NCBI GenBank assembly: GCA_016713925.1
Contig: JADJOH010000007.1
Location: 421,501 to 485,500, forward strand
Origin: Bacteroidota bacterium
GTDB taxonomy: Bacteria > Bacteroidota > Bacteroidia > AKYH767-A > OLB10
Reading direction: 5' to 3'
DNA: 64,000 nucleotides
Position numbers and translations under genes: made by a program. Under the pieces are notes generated by a model. That model made no database searches, had not been told where the DNA came from, and saw only the letters and a program-made list of their open reading frames with translations. Below, in pieces: positions 37,370 to 46,606 of this stretch. Position 1 is the first letter of the stretch, and each line of letters opens with the position of its first letter.

Positions 37370-39508
37370 ATGTCACAGGAAGTAAAAGATTTAAGATTTG
37401 TGCGAAATATCGGAATCGCAGCGCATATCGATGCCGGTAAAACGACAACGACAGAGCGTATTTTGTATTATACCGGTGTTAATCACAAAATAGGAGAGGT
37501 GCATGATGGTGCTGCTACCATGGATTGGATGGTGCAGGAGCAGGAGCGTGGTATAACAATTACTTCTGCTGCAACAACCGCTTTCTGGACATACAGAAAA
37601 AACAATTACAAACTGAATATCATTGATACTCCCGGTCACGTGGATTTCACTGTTGAGGTGAATCGTTCTTTACGTGTATTGGATGGTCTGGTGTTTCTTT
37701 TTTCTTCAGTAGATGGTGTGGAGCCTCAGTCGGAGACGAACTGGCGCCTCGCCAATAACTATAATGTGACCCGTATTGGTTTTGTGAATAAAATGGATCG
37801 TGCCGGTGCTGACTTCCTGAACGTAGTACGTCAGGTGCGTGAAGTATTAGGTGGTAACGCACTTCCCCTTCAGTTGCCGATTGGTGCGGAAGAGACTTTT
37901 AAAGGTGTGGTTGATCTGGTGAACTTCCGTGGAATTGTATGGAATGAGCACGATCAGGGTATGACCTTTCAAGAGGTGCCTATTCCTGCAGATATGCTCG
38001 AAGAAGCCACTGAATACCGTGTGAAATTGCTGGAGGCTTGTGCTGAATTTGATGATAAGATCATGGAGAAGTATTTCGAAGATCCGGCATCAATTACAGA
38101 ATCGGAGATTTTAACAGCTTTGCGTCAGGCTTGCGTTGCAAATAAAGTGGTGCCGATGCTTTGTGGTTCCGCTTTCAAGAACAAAGGTGTTCAAACGATG
38201 TTGGATTATGTGATGGAATTAATGCCATCACCAATGGATAAGAATAATATTACAGGAACGAATCCTGATACCGGTGAAGAGGTAACACGTCGTCCGGATG
38301 TAAAGGAGCCTTTTACTGCGCTTGCATTTAAAATCGCTACCGATCCTTTCGTAGGACGTCTCGCTTATTTCCGTTGCTATGCAGGTAAACTGGATGCGGG
38401 TTCGTATGTACTGAATACACGTTCAGGAAATAAAGAGCGTATCTCCCGTTTGTTCCAGATGCATGCCAACAAGCAAAACCAGATCCCTTCTATTGAAGCG
38501 GGTGATATCGGTGCTGCAGTTGGATTTAAAGATATTAAGACCGGAGATACCCTCTGCTCAGAAGATCATCCTATCGTACTCGAAGCCATGAATTTCCCGG
38601 AGCCGGTAATCGGACTCGCCATCGAGCCTAAAACGCAGGCCGACATGGATAAATTGGGTGTTGCTTTAGGTAAATTGGCGGAAGAAGATCCAACGTTCAG
38701 AGTGAAATCGGATGAAGATAGCGGACAAACTATCATCAGTGGTATGGGTGAATTACACCTGGAGATCATTGTTGATCGTCTGCGTCGTGAGTTTAAAGTA
38801 GAAGTGAACAAGGGTGCTCCTCAGGTGAACTATAAAGAAGCAATCACAGGTACTTACGAGCACCGTGAAGTATATAAGAAGCAAACAGGTGGTCGCGGTA
38901 AGTTCGCCGATATCAAGTTTTTCATTTCTCCTTCCGATGCGGATTTTGAGCCAACAGATAAAAATGGCGGATTACAATTCGTGAATGAAATTACAGGTGG
39001 TAATATTCCACGTGAATTTATCCCTGCAGTGGAGAAAGGATTCAGAGCAGCTATGGTGAATGGTGTTCTTGCCGGTTATCAGATGCAAACGATGAAGATT
39101 CGTCTGATAGATGGTTCTTATCACAACGTTGACTCCGATTCGCTCTCCTTTGAGATTTGTGCCCGTACTGCATTCCGTGAGTCATTGCCAAAAGCAAAAC
39201 CAATCCTCCTCGAACCCATCATGAAGCTGGAAGTGATTACACCAGAGCAGAACATGGGTGATGTTGTAGGTGACCTTAACCGTCGCCGTGGACAAATGGA
39301 AGGAATGGATTCCCGTGCAGGTGCTCAGGTCGTGAAAGCGAAGGTGCCACTTTCGGAAATGTTTGGTTATGTAACTGCGTTGCGTACTATTACTTCCGGA
39401 CGTGCTTCTTCTACCATGGAATTCTCTCATTTTGCTGAAGCACCCCGTGCTATCGCTGAAGAAGTGATTGCAAAAGCAAAAGGTAAAGCAGCAGCTGAAA
39501 AAGTTTAA
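37370..39508 (+). CDS. fusA: Translation elongation factor G
   Basis: 712-residue translocase GTPase. G1 AHIDAGKTTTTE near 17, G3 DTPGHVDF near 87 and G4 NKMDRAG near 141 are all present, followed by domain II, and domains III-V including GMGELHLEI near 460 and SSTMEFSHFAEAP near the end. Hydrolyses GTP to move tRNA and mRNA on the ribosome. As is common in this phylum, no tuf follows; the next gene is rpsJ. Confidence 0.97.
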   Translation: MSQEVKDLRFVRNIGIAAHIDAGKTTTTERILYYTGVNHKIGEVHDGAATMDWMVQEQERGITITSAATTAFWTYRKNNYKLNIIDTPGHVDFTVEVNRSLRVLDGLVFLFSSVDGVEPQSETNWRLANNYNVTRIGFVNKMDRAGADFLNVVRQVREVLGGNALPLQLPIGAEETFKGVVDLVNFRGIVWNEHDQGMTFQEVPIPADMLEEATEYRVKLLEACAEFDDKIMEKYFEDPASITESEILTALRQACVANKVVPMLCGSAFKNKGVQTMLDYVMELMPSPMDKNNITGTNPDTGEEVTRRPDVKEPFTALAFKIATDPFVGRLAYFRCYAGKLDAGSYVLNTRSGNKERISRLFQMHANKQNQIPSIEAGDIGAAVGFKDIKTGDTLCSEDHPIVLEAMNFPEPVIGLAIEPKTQADMDKLGVALGKLAEEDPTFRVKSDEDSGQTIISGMGELHLEIIVDRLRREFKVEVNKGAPQVNYKEAITGTYEHREVYKKQTGGRGKFADIKFFISPSDADFEPTDKNGGLQFVNEITGGNIPREFIPAVEKGFRAAMVNGVLAGYQMQTMKIRLIDGSYHNVDSDSLSFEICARTAFRESLPKAKPILLEPIMKLEVITPEQNMGDVVGDLNRRRGQMEGMDSRAGAQVVKAKVPLSEMFGYVTALRTITSGRASSTMEFSHFAEAPRAIAEEVIAKAKGKAAAEKV

Positions 39509-39544
39509 GTCAACAAAAGAAAGTCACAACTTCGTTCTTATAAA

Positions 39545-39850
39545 ATGAGCCAAAGAATCAGAATTAAATTAAAGTCTTACGATTTCAATCTCGTGGATAA
39601 ATCTGCTGAGAAAATCGTAAAGACCGTGAAACCTACAGGTGCAATCGTCAGTGGTCCAATTCCACTGCCAACCGAAAAGAAAATTTACACGGTTCTTCGC
39701 TCCCCGCACGTTAACAAAAAGGCGCGCGAGCAGTTCCAGTTATGTTCTTACAAGCGTCTCCTGGACATCTACAGCTCAACAGCAAAAACAGTAGATGCCC
39801 TGATGAAACTTGAACTTCCCAGTGGAGTGGAAGTAGAAATCAAAGTTTAG
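39545..39850 (+). CDS. rpsJ: 30S ribosomal protein S10
   Basis: 101 residues with IRIKLKSYDFNLVDKSAEKI at the start, PLPTEKKIYTVLRSPHVNKKAREQF split around residues 41-65 and LPSGVEVEIKV at the end. Part of the 30S head and also NusE in antitermination. It ends the str part; a 128-bp gap follows before rplC, larger than other gaps in the run. Confidence 0.97.
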   Translation: MSQRIRIKLKSYDFNLVDKSAEKIVKTVKPTGAIVSGPIPLPTEKKIYTVLRSPHVNKKAREQFQLCSYKRLLDIYSSTAKTVDALMKLELPSGVEVEIKV

Positions 39851-39978
39851 GGATAACCGGAAGAGTACAACAACGTTCTTTACATCCTATCCGAATTAAA
39901 AAAAGAAAAAGCAGGTAAGTTCATCTTGCCTTGTAAACATATCATTATTTAGTCCAAAACAACTAAACCCTAGTTAAG

Positions 39979-40595
39979 ATGGCGAGTATCATCGGAAAAA
40001 AAGTCGGCATGACCAGCATCTTCGATGCAGACGGGAAAAACATCCCCTGCACCGTAGTTGAAGCCGGCCCTTGTGTAGTAACTCAAGTGAAGACGGTCGA
40101 AAAAGACGGCTACAGTGCCGTTCAACTTGCCTTTGGCGAGAAGAAAGAAAAAATACGCCTCAGCCTATGCTGGGACATTTTAAGAAAGCAGGTACAACAC
40201 CGAAGCGCAGGCTTTTGGAGTTCCGTGACTTTGAGCAGGAATTTCAAATCGGCGATTTGGTGAAGTGTGACCTGTTTCAGGAAGGCGACTTTTGTGATGT
40301 CGTAGGTACTTCTAAAGGTAAAGGTTTTCAGGGGGTTGTTAAACGTCACAATTTTGGTGGAGTTGGCGGACAAACCCACGGTCAGCATGATCGTCAGCGT
40401 GCTCCAGGTTCACTCGGTGCTTCTTCATGGCCTTCAAGGGTTATGAAAGGAATGCGCATGGGCGGCCATCAGGGAGATGAGCGCGTTAAATTGCAAAATC
40501 TTAAAATAGTAAGAGTTCTGCCGGAGCAAAATCTGCTGCTGATAAAAGGAGCAATCCCCGGTCATAAAGGTTCATTTGTAACGGTGACGAAATAA
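39979..40595 (+). CDS. rplC: 50S ribosomal protein L3 (frame broken once)
   Basis: Corrected length about 205 residues. The first frame gives IIGKKVGMTSIFDADGK to KKEK; then one A is missing from an A-run near 40152, and the second frame continues NTPQPMLGHFKKAGTTPKR, HNFGGVGGQTHGQHDRQR with the conserved GGQxxHG tip, and GMRMGGHQG. L3 reaches into the peptidyl-transferase centre. The break is an assembly error because the protein is essential. Confidence 0.93.
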
Positions 40596-40597
40596 TC

Positions 40598-41227
40598 ATG
40601 GAAGTATCAGTTTATAATATCTCAGGTAAGGAAACAGGACGCAAGGCGTCTTTGAATGACCAGGTCTTTGGAGCTGTTCCGAATGACCACGCCATCTATC
40701 TTGATGTGAAGCAATTCCTCGCGAATAAGCGTCAGGGAACGCATAAATCTAAGGAACGCAATGAAGTTTCAGGTACTACGAAGAAGCTGAAGCGTCAGAA
40801 AGGTACCGGTGGTGCTCGTGCCGGATCTATGAAAAGCCCGGTGTTCGTTGGTGGAGGTCGTATTTTCGGACCACGTCCCCGCGATTATTCCTTCTCTCTT
40901 AATAAGAAGCTGAAGCGTTTGGCGCGTATTTCTGCACTTTCTCATAAGGCAAAAGGAAATAGTATTATGGTGCTTGAAGATTTCAATTTTGACCAGCCAC
41001 GAACTAAACAAATGGCTGATTTGGTAAAAAATCTGCAGGTAGCCGATAAAAAACCCTTATTGGTTCTCCCTCAATCGAATAAAAATGTATATTTGTCGTC
41101 CCGAAATTTGGAGCGCAGTAAAGTCGTAACAGCCAGTGATTTAAATACTTACGATATTGTACACGCCACAAACATCATTGTAACGGAGAGCTCGCTTCCG
41201 GTGATCGAAAGCACATTGCTCAAGTAA
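40598..41227 (+). CDS. rplD: 50S ribosomal protein L4
   Basis: 209 residues, usual length. Shows the extended tunnel loop KLKRQKGTGGARAGSMKSPV near 65-84 and GGGRIFGPRPRDY. L4 binds domain I of 23S rRNA and lines the exit tunnel; in proteobacteria it also autoregulates the S10 operon, unknown here. It starts 2 bp after rplC. Confidence 0.97.
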   Translation: MEVSVYNISGKETGRKASLNDQVFGAVPNDHAIYLDVKQFLANKRQGTHKSKERNEVSGTTKKLKRQKGTGGARAGSMKSPVFVGGGRIFGPRPRDYSFSLNKKLKRLARISALSHKAKGNSIMVLEDFNFDQPRTKQMADLVKNLQVADKKPLLVLPQSNKNVYLSSRNLERSKVVTASDLNTYDIVHATNIIVTESSLPVIESTLLK

Positions 41228-41234
41228 TAAACAG

Positions 41235-41280
41235 CCCGGTTGAAAAAAAGTCCGGTAAAACGGACAGACTTCCTGTCGGG
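41235..41280 (+). other. Hairpin-forming spacer between rplD and rplW
   Basis: GTCCG (41250-41254) pairs with CGGAC (41261-41265) around GTAAAA, and the competing GACAG/CTGTC pair (41263-41267, 41273-41277) overlaps it; CCCG near 41235 and CGGG at 41277-41280 could enclose both. Mutually exclusive stems in a 106-bp ribosomal spacer resemble an attenuator or processing site. No T-run follows. Confidence 0.35.
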
Positions 41281-41333
41281 TTGATCCTCTAAAATAAATT
41301 AAGTGCATAGGCACGATAAACCTATAGAGTAAC

Positions 41334-41624
41334 ATGGAAATTCTGAAGAAGCCAGTAGTAACAGAAAAAATGAACCGGATTACCGAGAAACAACCTCGAT
41401 ACGGTTTCATTGTGGATAGAAAATCGAACAAGCTGGAGATAAAAAAGGCTGTTGAAGCGATGTATGGTGTTAACGTAGAATCTGTTAATACTATGATTTA
41501 TCGTGGTAAAACCAAGACACGCGGAACCAAAACAGGATTCGTTAGCGGTCAGCGCCCTAATATCAAAAAGGCAATCGTTACCCTTAAGAAAGGTGAATCA
41601 ATTGATTTCTTCAGTAATATCTAA
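41334..41624 (+). CDS. rplW: 50S ribosomal protein L23
   Basis: 96 residues. Motifs: LKKPVVTEKMNRI at the start, YGFIVDRKSNKLEIKKAVE near 22-40 and the loop TRGTKTGFVSGQRPNIKKA. L23 sits at the tunnel exit and docks trigger factor and SRP. A 106-bp spacer with hairpins separates it from rplD. Confidence 0.96.
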   Translation: MEILKKPVVTEKMNRITEKQPRYGFIVDRKSNKLEIKKAVEAMYGVNVESVNTMIYRGKTKTRGTKTGFVSGQRPNIKKAIVTLKKGESIDFFSNI

Positions 41625-41645
41625 TTAAGACAAGAGCAAAGAGCA

Positions 41646-42470
41646 ATGGGTATTAAGAAAATACGTCCGATGACACCGGGTCAGCGCCACCTGACAAGGA
41701 ACGACTATTCAGAGATTACAGCAAGTGAGCCTGAAAAGTCATTGATCGTTTCAATGAAGCGTAGTGGTGGTCGTAACAATACCGGTAAAATGACTATGCG
41801 CTATATGGGCGGTGGTCATCGTAAACTTTACCGTATCATAGATTTCAAGCGTGATAAATTCGATATCCCTGCAGTAGTAGAGACGATTGAATACGATCCA
41901 AACCGTACTTCTTTCATCGCTCTGGTAAAATATACCGATGGTGAGAAAAGATACATTATAGCGCCTAATGGAATTAAAGTAGGTCAGAACATTATTTCAG
42001 GACCAACTGCAGCACCGGAAGTAGGAAATGCAATGACATTGAAAGATGTGCCATTGGGTACAACTGTTCATAATATTGAATTGCGTCCGGGTCAGGGTGC
42101 AAAGATTGCCCGTAGCGCAGGATCATATGCGCAGCTGGCAGCTCGTGAAGACCGTTATGCGATTCTTAAAATGCCTTCAGGGGAAACCAGAAAAGTATTG
42201 GTGACCTGCATGGCAACCATAGGTTCAGTATCAAATGCTGATCACGATAAGCAAAGTAAAGGTAAAGCAGGAAGAAACCGTTGGATCGGTATTCGTCCAA
42301 GAGTACGCGGAGTAGCGATGAATCCTGTAGATCACCCGATGGGTGGTGGTGAAGGACGCGCCTCAGGTGGACATCCACGTTCACGTAAGGGCCTCATTGC
42401 AAAAGGTTATAAAACACGTAAAAAGAGCAATCCGACGAACAAGTACATTCTCGAACGTCGTAAGAAATAA
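41646..42470 (+). CDS. rplB: 50S ribosomal protein L2
   Basis: 274 residues, normal length. GGRNNTGKMTMRYMGGGHRK near 38, then the C-terminal NPVDHPMGGGEGR near 220 with the conserved His needed for peptidyl-transferase assembly. Binds 23S domain IV and helps subunit association. Frame intact; 21 bp after rplW. Confidence 0.97.
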   Translation: MGIKKIRPMTPGQRHLTRNDYSEITASEPEKSLIVSMKRSGGRNNTGKMTMRYMGGGHRKLYRIIDFKRDKFDIPAVVETIEYDPNRTSFIALVKYTDGEKRYIIAPNGIKVGQNIISGPTAAPEVGNAMTLKDVPLGTTVHNIELRPGQGAKIARSAGSYAQLAAREDRYAILKMPSGETRKVLVTCMATIGSVSNADHDKQSKGKAGRNRWIGIRPRVRGVAMNPVDHPMGGGEGRASGGHPRSRKGLIAKGYKTRKKSNPTNKYILERRKK

Positions 42471-42500
42471 TTGTTAAAAGGATTCTGAAGAATATAAAAC

Positions 42501-42779
42501 ATGAGTCGTTCGCTTAAAAAAGGGCCCTTCATCGATTACAAGCTTGAGCAAAGAGTGCTTGAGATGAATGATGGCAAAAAGAAAGCTACTATTAAAACAT
42601 GGTCGCGCAGATCGATGATATCACCTGATTTCGTTGGTAACACTTTCGCAGTACATAACGGGAATAAATTTATTCCGGTATACGTGACTGAGAATATGGT
42701 TGGACACAAACTCGGAGAATTTGCTCCCACCCGTACTTTCAGAGGGCATTCCGGTAACAAAGACAAAGGATCTAAATAA
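42501..42779 (+). CDS. rpsS: 30S ribosomal protein S19
   Basis: 92 residues: SRSLKKGPFIDYKL at the start, TWSRRSMISPDFVG near 33, MVGHKLGEFAPTRTFRGH near 62-80. Works with S13 in the 30S head. 2 bp before rplV. Confidence 0.97.
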   Translation: MSRSLKKGPFIDYKLEQRVLEMNDGKKKATIKTWSRRSMISPDFVGNTFAVHNGNKFIPVYVTENMVGHKLGEFAPTRTFRGHSGNKDKGSK

Positions 42780-42781
42780 TC

Positions 42782-43210
42782 ATGGGAGCCAGAAAACGTA
42801 ACGTCGCCACAGCGCGCAAAGCTGCACTCAAGAGTGTTGCATACGCTAAACTGAATGATTGTCCGACCTCACCTCGCAAGATGCGACTGGTAGCTGACAT
42901 GATCCGTGGAAAAAGGGTAGACATGGCCTTGGCTATGCTTCGCCTGAGTACCAAGGAAGCAGCCGGAAGGTTGGAAAAACTATTGCTGTCGGCTTTGTCC
43001 AACTGGCAATTGAAAAATGAAAGCTTGAAAATAGAGGAGCAGGAACTAGTAGTGAAGTCAGTGAATGTTGACGCAGGACGTCAGTTGAAACGTCTTCGCC
43101 CGGCCCCGCAAGGACGCGGTCACCGTATCCGCAAGCGTTCAAACCATATTACACTTATAGTGGACAACAAAAACGCTTTTGTTGCTGCTGAAAATAATAC
43201 TGCTAATTAA
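42782..43210 (+). CDS. rplV: 50S ribosomal protein L22
   Basis: 142 residues, about 30 more than the E. coli protein because of N- and C-terminal additions. SPRKMRLVADMIRGK near 30-44 and PAPQGRGHRIRKRSNHITL near 107 are the conserved parts; the latter is the tunnel beta-hairpin. 11 bp before rpsC. Confidence 0.96.
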   Translation: MGARKRNVATARKAALKSVAYAKLNDCPTSPRKMRLVADMIRGKRVDMALAMLRLSTKEAAGRLEKLLLSALSNWQLKNESLKIEEQELVVKSVNVDAGRQLKRLRPAPQGRGHRIRKRSNHITLIVDNKNAFVAAENNTAN

Positions 43211-43220
43211 GCAAAGAAGA

Positions 43221-44018
43221 ATGGGACAAAAAGCTAACCCGATTGGTAATCGTTTAGGTATCATCCGCGGATGGGATTCTAACTGGTATGGAGGAAGAAA
43301 TTATGCCGACAGACTGGTGGAAGACGAAAAAATCCGCAAGTATCTTCTCGCCCGACTGGCAAAAGGCGGAGTATCGCGTATTGTTATCGAGCGTACATTG
43401 AAATTAATCACCGTAACTGTTCACACTGCACGTCCGGGTATTGTTATCGGAAAAGGCGGTGCTGAAGTAGATAAGTTGAAGGAAGAAGTAAAGAAGCTTA
43501 CCAAGAAGGATGTTCAGATTAACATCTATGAAATCAAACGTCCGGAACTGGATGCACAGTTAGTAGCAGATGGTATCGCACGTCAGTTGGAAGCGAGGAT
43601 TTCTTTCCGTCGTGCCATGAAGCAATCTGTTGCTTCTACCATGAGAATGGGTGCTGAAGGAATTAAAATTATTTGTGCAGGTCGCTTAGGTGGTGCAGAG
43701 ATCGCACGTTCTGAGCAGTACAAAGAAGGACGTGTTCCATTGCATACTTTCCGTGCTGATATCGATTATGCCTTGTCAGAAGCATTAACAACTTACGGAA
43801 TCATTGGAATTAAAGTTTGGATATGCAAAGGCGAAGTTTACGGAAAGCGTGACTTAGCTCCGAATATTGGAATAGCAAGCACACCAAAAGGCGGAAAAGA
43901 GCGCAGTGAGCGTTCTGATCGCAACGATCGCGGTGACAGAGGTGGTGACCGTGGCGGAAGAGGCGGACGTGGTGGTAGCGGAGGCGGCGGTGGTCGCGGT
44001 AAATCACCAAGAGGTTAA
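43221..44018 (+). CDS. rpsC: 30S ribosomal protein S3 with Arg-Gly-rich tail
   Basis: 265 residues. Start at 43221 (MGQKANPIGNRLGIIRGW) is the family start; an upstream in-frame ATG overlaps rplV and is rejected. KH domain GIVIGKGGAEVDKLKEE near 75; C-terminal domain with WICKGEVYGKRDLAPN near 193. The last ~45 residues are an added low-complexity tail of Arg, Gly, Asp and Ser (RGGDRGGRGGRGG), which can bind RNA. Entrance of the mRNA channel is the normal S3 site. Confidence 0.96.
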   Translation: MGQKANPIGNRLGIIRGWDSNWYGGRNYADRLVEDEKIRKYLLARLAKGGVSRIVIERTLKLITVTVHTARPGIVIGKGGAEVDKLKEEVKKLTKKDVQINIYEIKRPELDAQLVADGIARQLEARISFRRAMKQSVASTMRMGAEGIKIICAGRLGGAEIARSEQYKEGRVPLHTFRADIDYALSEALTTYGIIGIKVWICKGEVYGKRDLAPNIGIASTPKGGKERSERSDRNDRGDRGGDRGGRGGRGGSGGGGGRGKSPRG

Positions 44019-44058
44019 TACTAATTTAAAGACGAATACTAGATAAAGTAGCTGAATC

Positions 44059-44478
44059 ATGTTACAGCCTAAAAAAACCAAGTTCCGGAAACAACATATG
44101 ATGGTTTCGAGTGGCAGTGCCACCAGAGGTACCTCATTGGCCTTCGGAACTTTTGGAATAAAATCACTGGAGACGTGTTGGATTACATCCCGTCAGATAG
44201 AAGCAGCTCGTGTAGCGGTAACCCGTTACATGAAACGTGAAGGACAGATTTGGATCCGCATATTCCCTGACAAACCTATCACCAGAAAGCCTTTAGAGGT
44301 ACGTATGGGTAAAGGTAAAGGAGCCCCCGAATATTGGGTAGCCACCGTGAAACCCGGAACCGTCATCTTCGAAGCAGAAGGTGTACCAATGACCATTGCT
44401 AAGGAAGCTTTGCGTCTCGCAGCTCAAAAATTGCCGGTAACGACACGATTCGTTGTGCGTCCGGATTATCAAGAATAA
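44059..44478 (+). CDS. rplP: 50S ribosomal protein L16
   Basis: 139 residues: MLQPKKTKFRKQHM start, FGTFGIKSLETCWITSRQIE near 33-52, MGKGKGAPEYWVATVKPG near 84. Its Arg-rich region contacts the A-site tRNA. The gene lies between rpsC and rpmC in the standard order, frame intact. Confidence 0.97.
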   Translation: MLQPKKTKFRKQHMMVSSGSATRGTSLAFGTFGIKSLETCWITSRQIEAARVAVTRYMKREGQIWIRIFPDKPITRKPLEVRMGKGKGAPEYWVATVKPGTVIFEAEGVPMTIAKEALRLAAQKLPVTTRFVVRPDYQE

Positions 44479-44493
44479 TATTAAATATTTGCC

Positions 44494-44703
44494 ATGAAAC
44501 AGTCCATCGTTAAGGACCTTACAACGGATGAAGTCCGTGAAAAGATGAGAGATGAGCGTGCCAGCTACACTAAGATGAAGATGGCGCATGCAGTATCTCC
44601 TGTCGAAAACCCTATGAAGCTTCGTGCTTCCCGTCGTGCGATTGCGCGTCTCGAAACCGAGCTTCGTAAACGTTTGACTCAAACCCCAGCTGCAGAAAAA
44701 TAA
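44494..44703 (+). CDS. rpmC: 50S ribosomal protein L29
   Basis: 69 residues forming two helices; VEPVENPMKL-like loop appears as VSPVENPMKLRASRRAIARL near 33. Located at the tunnel exit next to L23. 2 bp before rpsQ, 15 bp after rplP. Confidence 0.95.
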   Translation: MKQSIVKDLTTDEVREKMRDERASYTKMKMAHAVSPVENPMKLRASRRAIARLETELRKRLTQTPAAEK

Positions 44704-44705
44704 TC

Positions 44706-44963
44706 ATGGAAGAAAGAGGTCTAAGAAAAGAGCGTATCGGTTTAGTGACCGGTACAAAAATGAATAAGTCGATCGTGGTTTCAGTAGAAGCCAGAGAGAA
44801 GCACCCGATGTATGGTAAGTTCATCAAGATCACCAAGAAGTTTATGGCGCATGATGAAAAGAACGAATGCGGAGTGGGTGATACAGTGAAAATAATGGAA
44901 ACACGACCATTGAGTAAGCTGAAACGCTGGCGCATGGTTGAGATTATTGAAAAAGCGAAATAA
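44706..44963 (+). CDS. rpsQ: 30S ribosomal protein S17
   Basis: 85 residues, OB fold: RKERIGLVTGTKMNKSIVVS near 7, YGKFIKITKKFMAHDEKN near 39, GDTVKIMETRPLSKLKRWR near 61. Early 16S rRNA-binding protein. Intact. Confidence 0.97.
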   Translation: MEERGLRKERIGLVTGTKMNKSIVVSVEAREKHPMYGKFIKITKKFMAHDEKNECGVGDTVKIMETRPLSKLKRWRMVEIIEKAK

Positions 44964-45011
44964 TCTGTATCCTTCCTGAAAGGGGAGAACACAATCCAGT
45001 AACGATATAAA

Positions 45012-45380
45012 ATGATACAGCAAGAGTCAAGGCTCATAGTAGCCGATAACAGCGGTGCCAAAGAGGTACTTTGCATTCGTGTGCTTGGAGGAACAGGCAA
45101 ACGCTATGCTTCCCTGGGTGATAAAATTGTAGTGACCGTAAAAAATGCACTTCCTTCCGGTAACGTGAAGAAAGGTACGGTATCAAAAGCCGTAGTAGTG
45201 CGAGTGAATAAAGAAGTACGTCGTGATGACGGATCCTACATTCGCTTCGATGATAATGCGGTAGTGTTATTGAATAACCAGGATGAATTACGTGGCACCC
45301 GTATTTTCGGACCCGTAGCACGTGAATTGCGTGAAAAACAATTTATGAAAATTGTATCCTTAGCCCCGGAGGTGCTCTAA
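45012..45380 (+). CDS. rplN: 50S ribosomal protein L14
   Basis: 122 residues: MIQQESRLIVADNSGAKEVL at the start, VTVKNALPSGNVKKG near 41, and FGPVARELREKQFMKIVSLAPEVL across the end. Forms an intersubunit bridge. 48 bp after rpsQ; 3 bp before rplX. Confidence 0.97.
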   Translation: MIQQESRLIVADNSGAKEVLCIRVLGGTGKRYASLGDKIVVTVKNALPSGNVKKGTVSKAVVVRVNKEVRRDDGSYIRFDDNAVVLLNNQDELRGTRIFGPVARELREKQFMKIVSLAPEVL

Positions 45381-45383
45381 GAA

Positions 45384-45708
45384 ATGGAACGTAAAAAATA
45401 AACAACAGAAACTCCATGTCCGCAAAGGTGACCTCGTGAAGGTGATCAGTGGAGATTCAAAAGGTCAGCAAGGTAAAGTACTTGAAGTAATTCCTGCCGA
45501 TCAGAGAGCGATCGTTGAAAAAGTGAATATGATCACCAAGCATACCCGCCCTAATGCGCAAAATTCGCAGGGAGGAATTATCAAGCAGGAAGCTCCTGTG
45601 CGTATTTCCAAACTGATGGTGATCGATCCGGCAACCGGAAAGCCCGGTAGAGTAGGCCGCCGTCTGGAAGATGGGAAACTCGTTCGTTATATAAAAACTA
45701 AGAAATAA
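45384..45708 (+). CDS. rplX: 50S ribosomal protein L24 (frame broken once)
   Basis: ATG at 45384 reads MERKK and hits TAA at once; removing one A from the A6 run near 45395 gives MERKNKQQKLHVRKGDLVKV and an intact frame to 45708, about 107 residues. KOW motif GDLVKVISGDSKGQQGKVLEV split around residues 16-36. L24 starts 50S assembly. The short first frame is an assembly error. Confidence 0.92.
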
Positions 45709-45726
45709 CAGGGGAGGGAAAAAGAT

Positions 45727-46284
45727 ATGAATTACGAACCACGCCTGAAAACGAAATACCGCACCGAGATGGTTAAATCTCTGCGTGATAAGTTTCAATA
45801 TAAGAGTGTAATGCAGGTACCTCGTCTGACTAAAATTTGTATCAACCAGGGTCTGGGTGATGCAGTGTCAGATAAGAAGATTATTGAATCTGCTATCAGT
45901 GAAATGTCAACCATTACAGGACAAAAGGCAGTATCTACCAAGTCCCGTAAAGATATTTCGAACTTTAAATTGCGTGCCGGTGTTCCAATCGGTGCAAGAG
46001 TGACTTTGCGCGGCGACAGAATGTATGAATTCTTAGACAGACTGATTGCAGTTGCCTTGCCTCGTATCCGTGATTTCCGCGGTGTGAATGATAAAGGCTT
46101 TGATGGACGTGGGAATTATACACTCGGTGTCACTGAACAAATCATTTTCCCTGAAATCGACATTGACAAGGTGAATAAAATTCAAGGTATGGATATCACC
46201 TTCGTGACTACTGCAGAGAAAGACAACGAAGCCCTGGAATTATTAAAAGAATTTGGTATTCCTTTTAAGAATCAAACAAAATAA
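45727..46284 (+). CDS. rplE: 50S ribosomal protein L5
   Basis: 185 residues: VMQVPRLTKICINQGLGDA near 31-49, FKLRAGVPIGARVTLRG near 79, YTLGVTEQIIFPEIDIDKV near 137. Binds 5S rRNA and contacts P-site tRNA. Intact. Confidence 0.97.
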   Translation: MNYEPRLKTKYRTEMVKSLRDKFQYKSVMQVPRLTKICINQGLGDAVSDKKIIESAISEMSTITGQKAVSTKSRKDISNFKLRAGVPIGARVTLRGDRMYEFLDRLIAVALPRIRDFRGVNDKGFDGRGNYTLGVTEQIIFPEIDIDKVNKIQGMDITFVTTAEKDNEALELLKEFGIPFKNQTK

Positions 46285-46295
46285 TCTGACGAACG

Positions 46296-46565
46296 ATGTC
46301 AAAAGAATCGATCAAAGCGCGTGAGTTAAAGCGCATCCGTATGGTAGAAAAGTATGCTGAAAAGCGGAAGGAGTTAAAGGCAGCCGGAGATGTTGTTGGC
46401 TTGCAAAAACTACCAAAGAATTCTTGCCCAGTACGTGTAAGAAACCGCTGTAAGCTTACCGGTCGTCCTCGTGGTTATATCCGTCAGTTCGGAATCTCCC
46501 GTGTGATGTTCAGAAAACTTGCACTGGAAGGAAAAATTGCCGGGGTAACAAAAGCAAGTTGGTAA
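46296..46565 (+). CDS. rpsN: 30S ribosomal protein S14, zinc-independent form
   Basis: 89 residues. NSCPVRVRNRCKLTGRPRGY near 47-66 and the end AGVTKASW. It is the long form lacking the CxxC-CxxC zinc site of the ~61-residue form. Located 11 bp after rplE. Confidence 0.96.
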   Translation: MSKESIKARELKRIRMVEKYAEKRKELKAAGDVVGLQKLPKNSCPVRVRNRCKLTGRPRGYIRQFGISRVMFRKLALEGKIAGVTKASW

Positions 46566-46606
46566 TCCTCACGTTTAATCATTATTTAAAAAGAATTAAT
46601 TAGTCC

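Noticed and set aside
44612..45100. 162-codon minus-strand frame inside rpmC/rpsQ/rplN
   Set aside because: Lies fully antisense to three clear ribosomal genes; it is a shadow frame.
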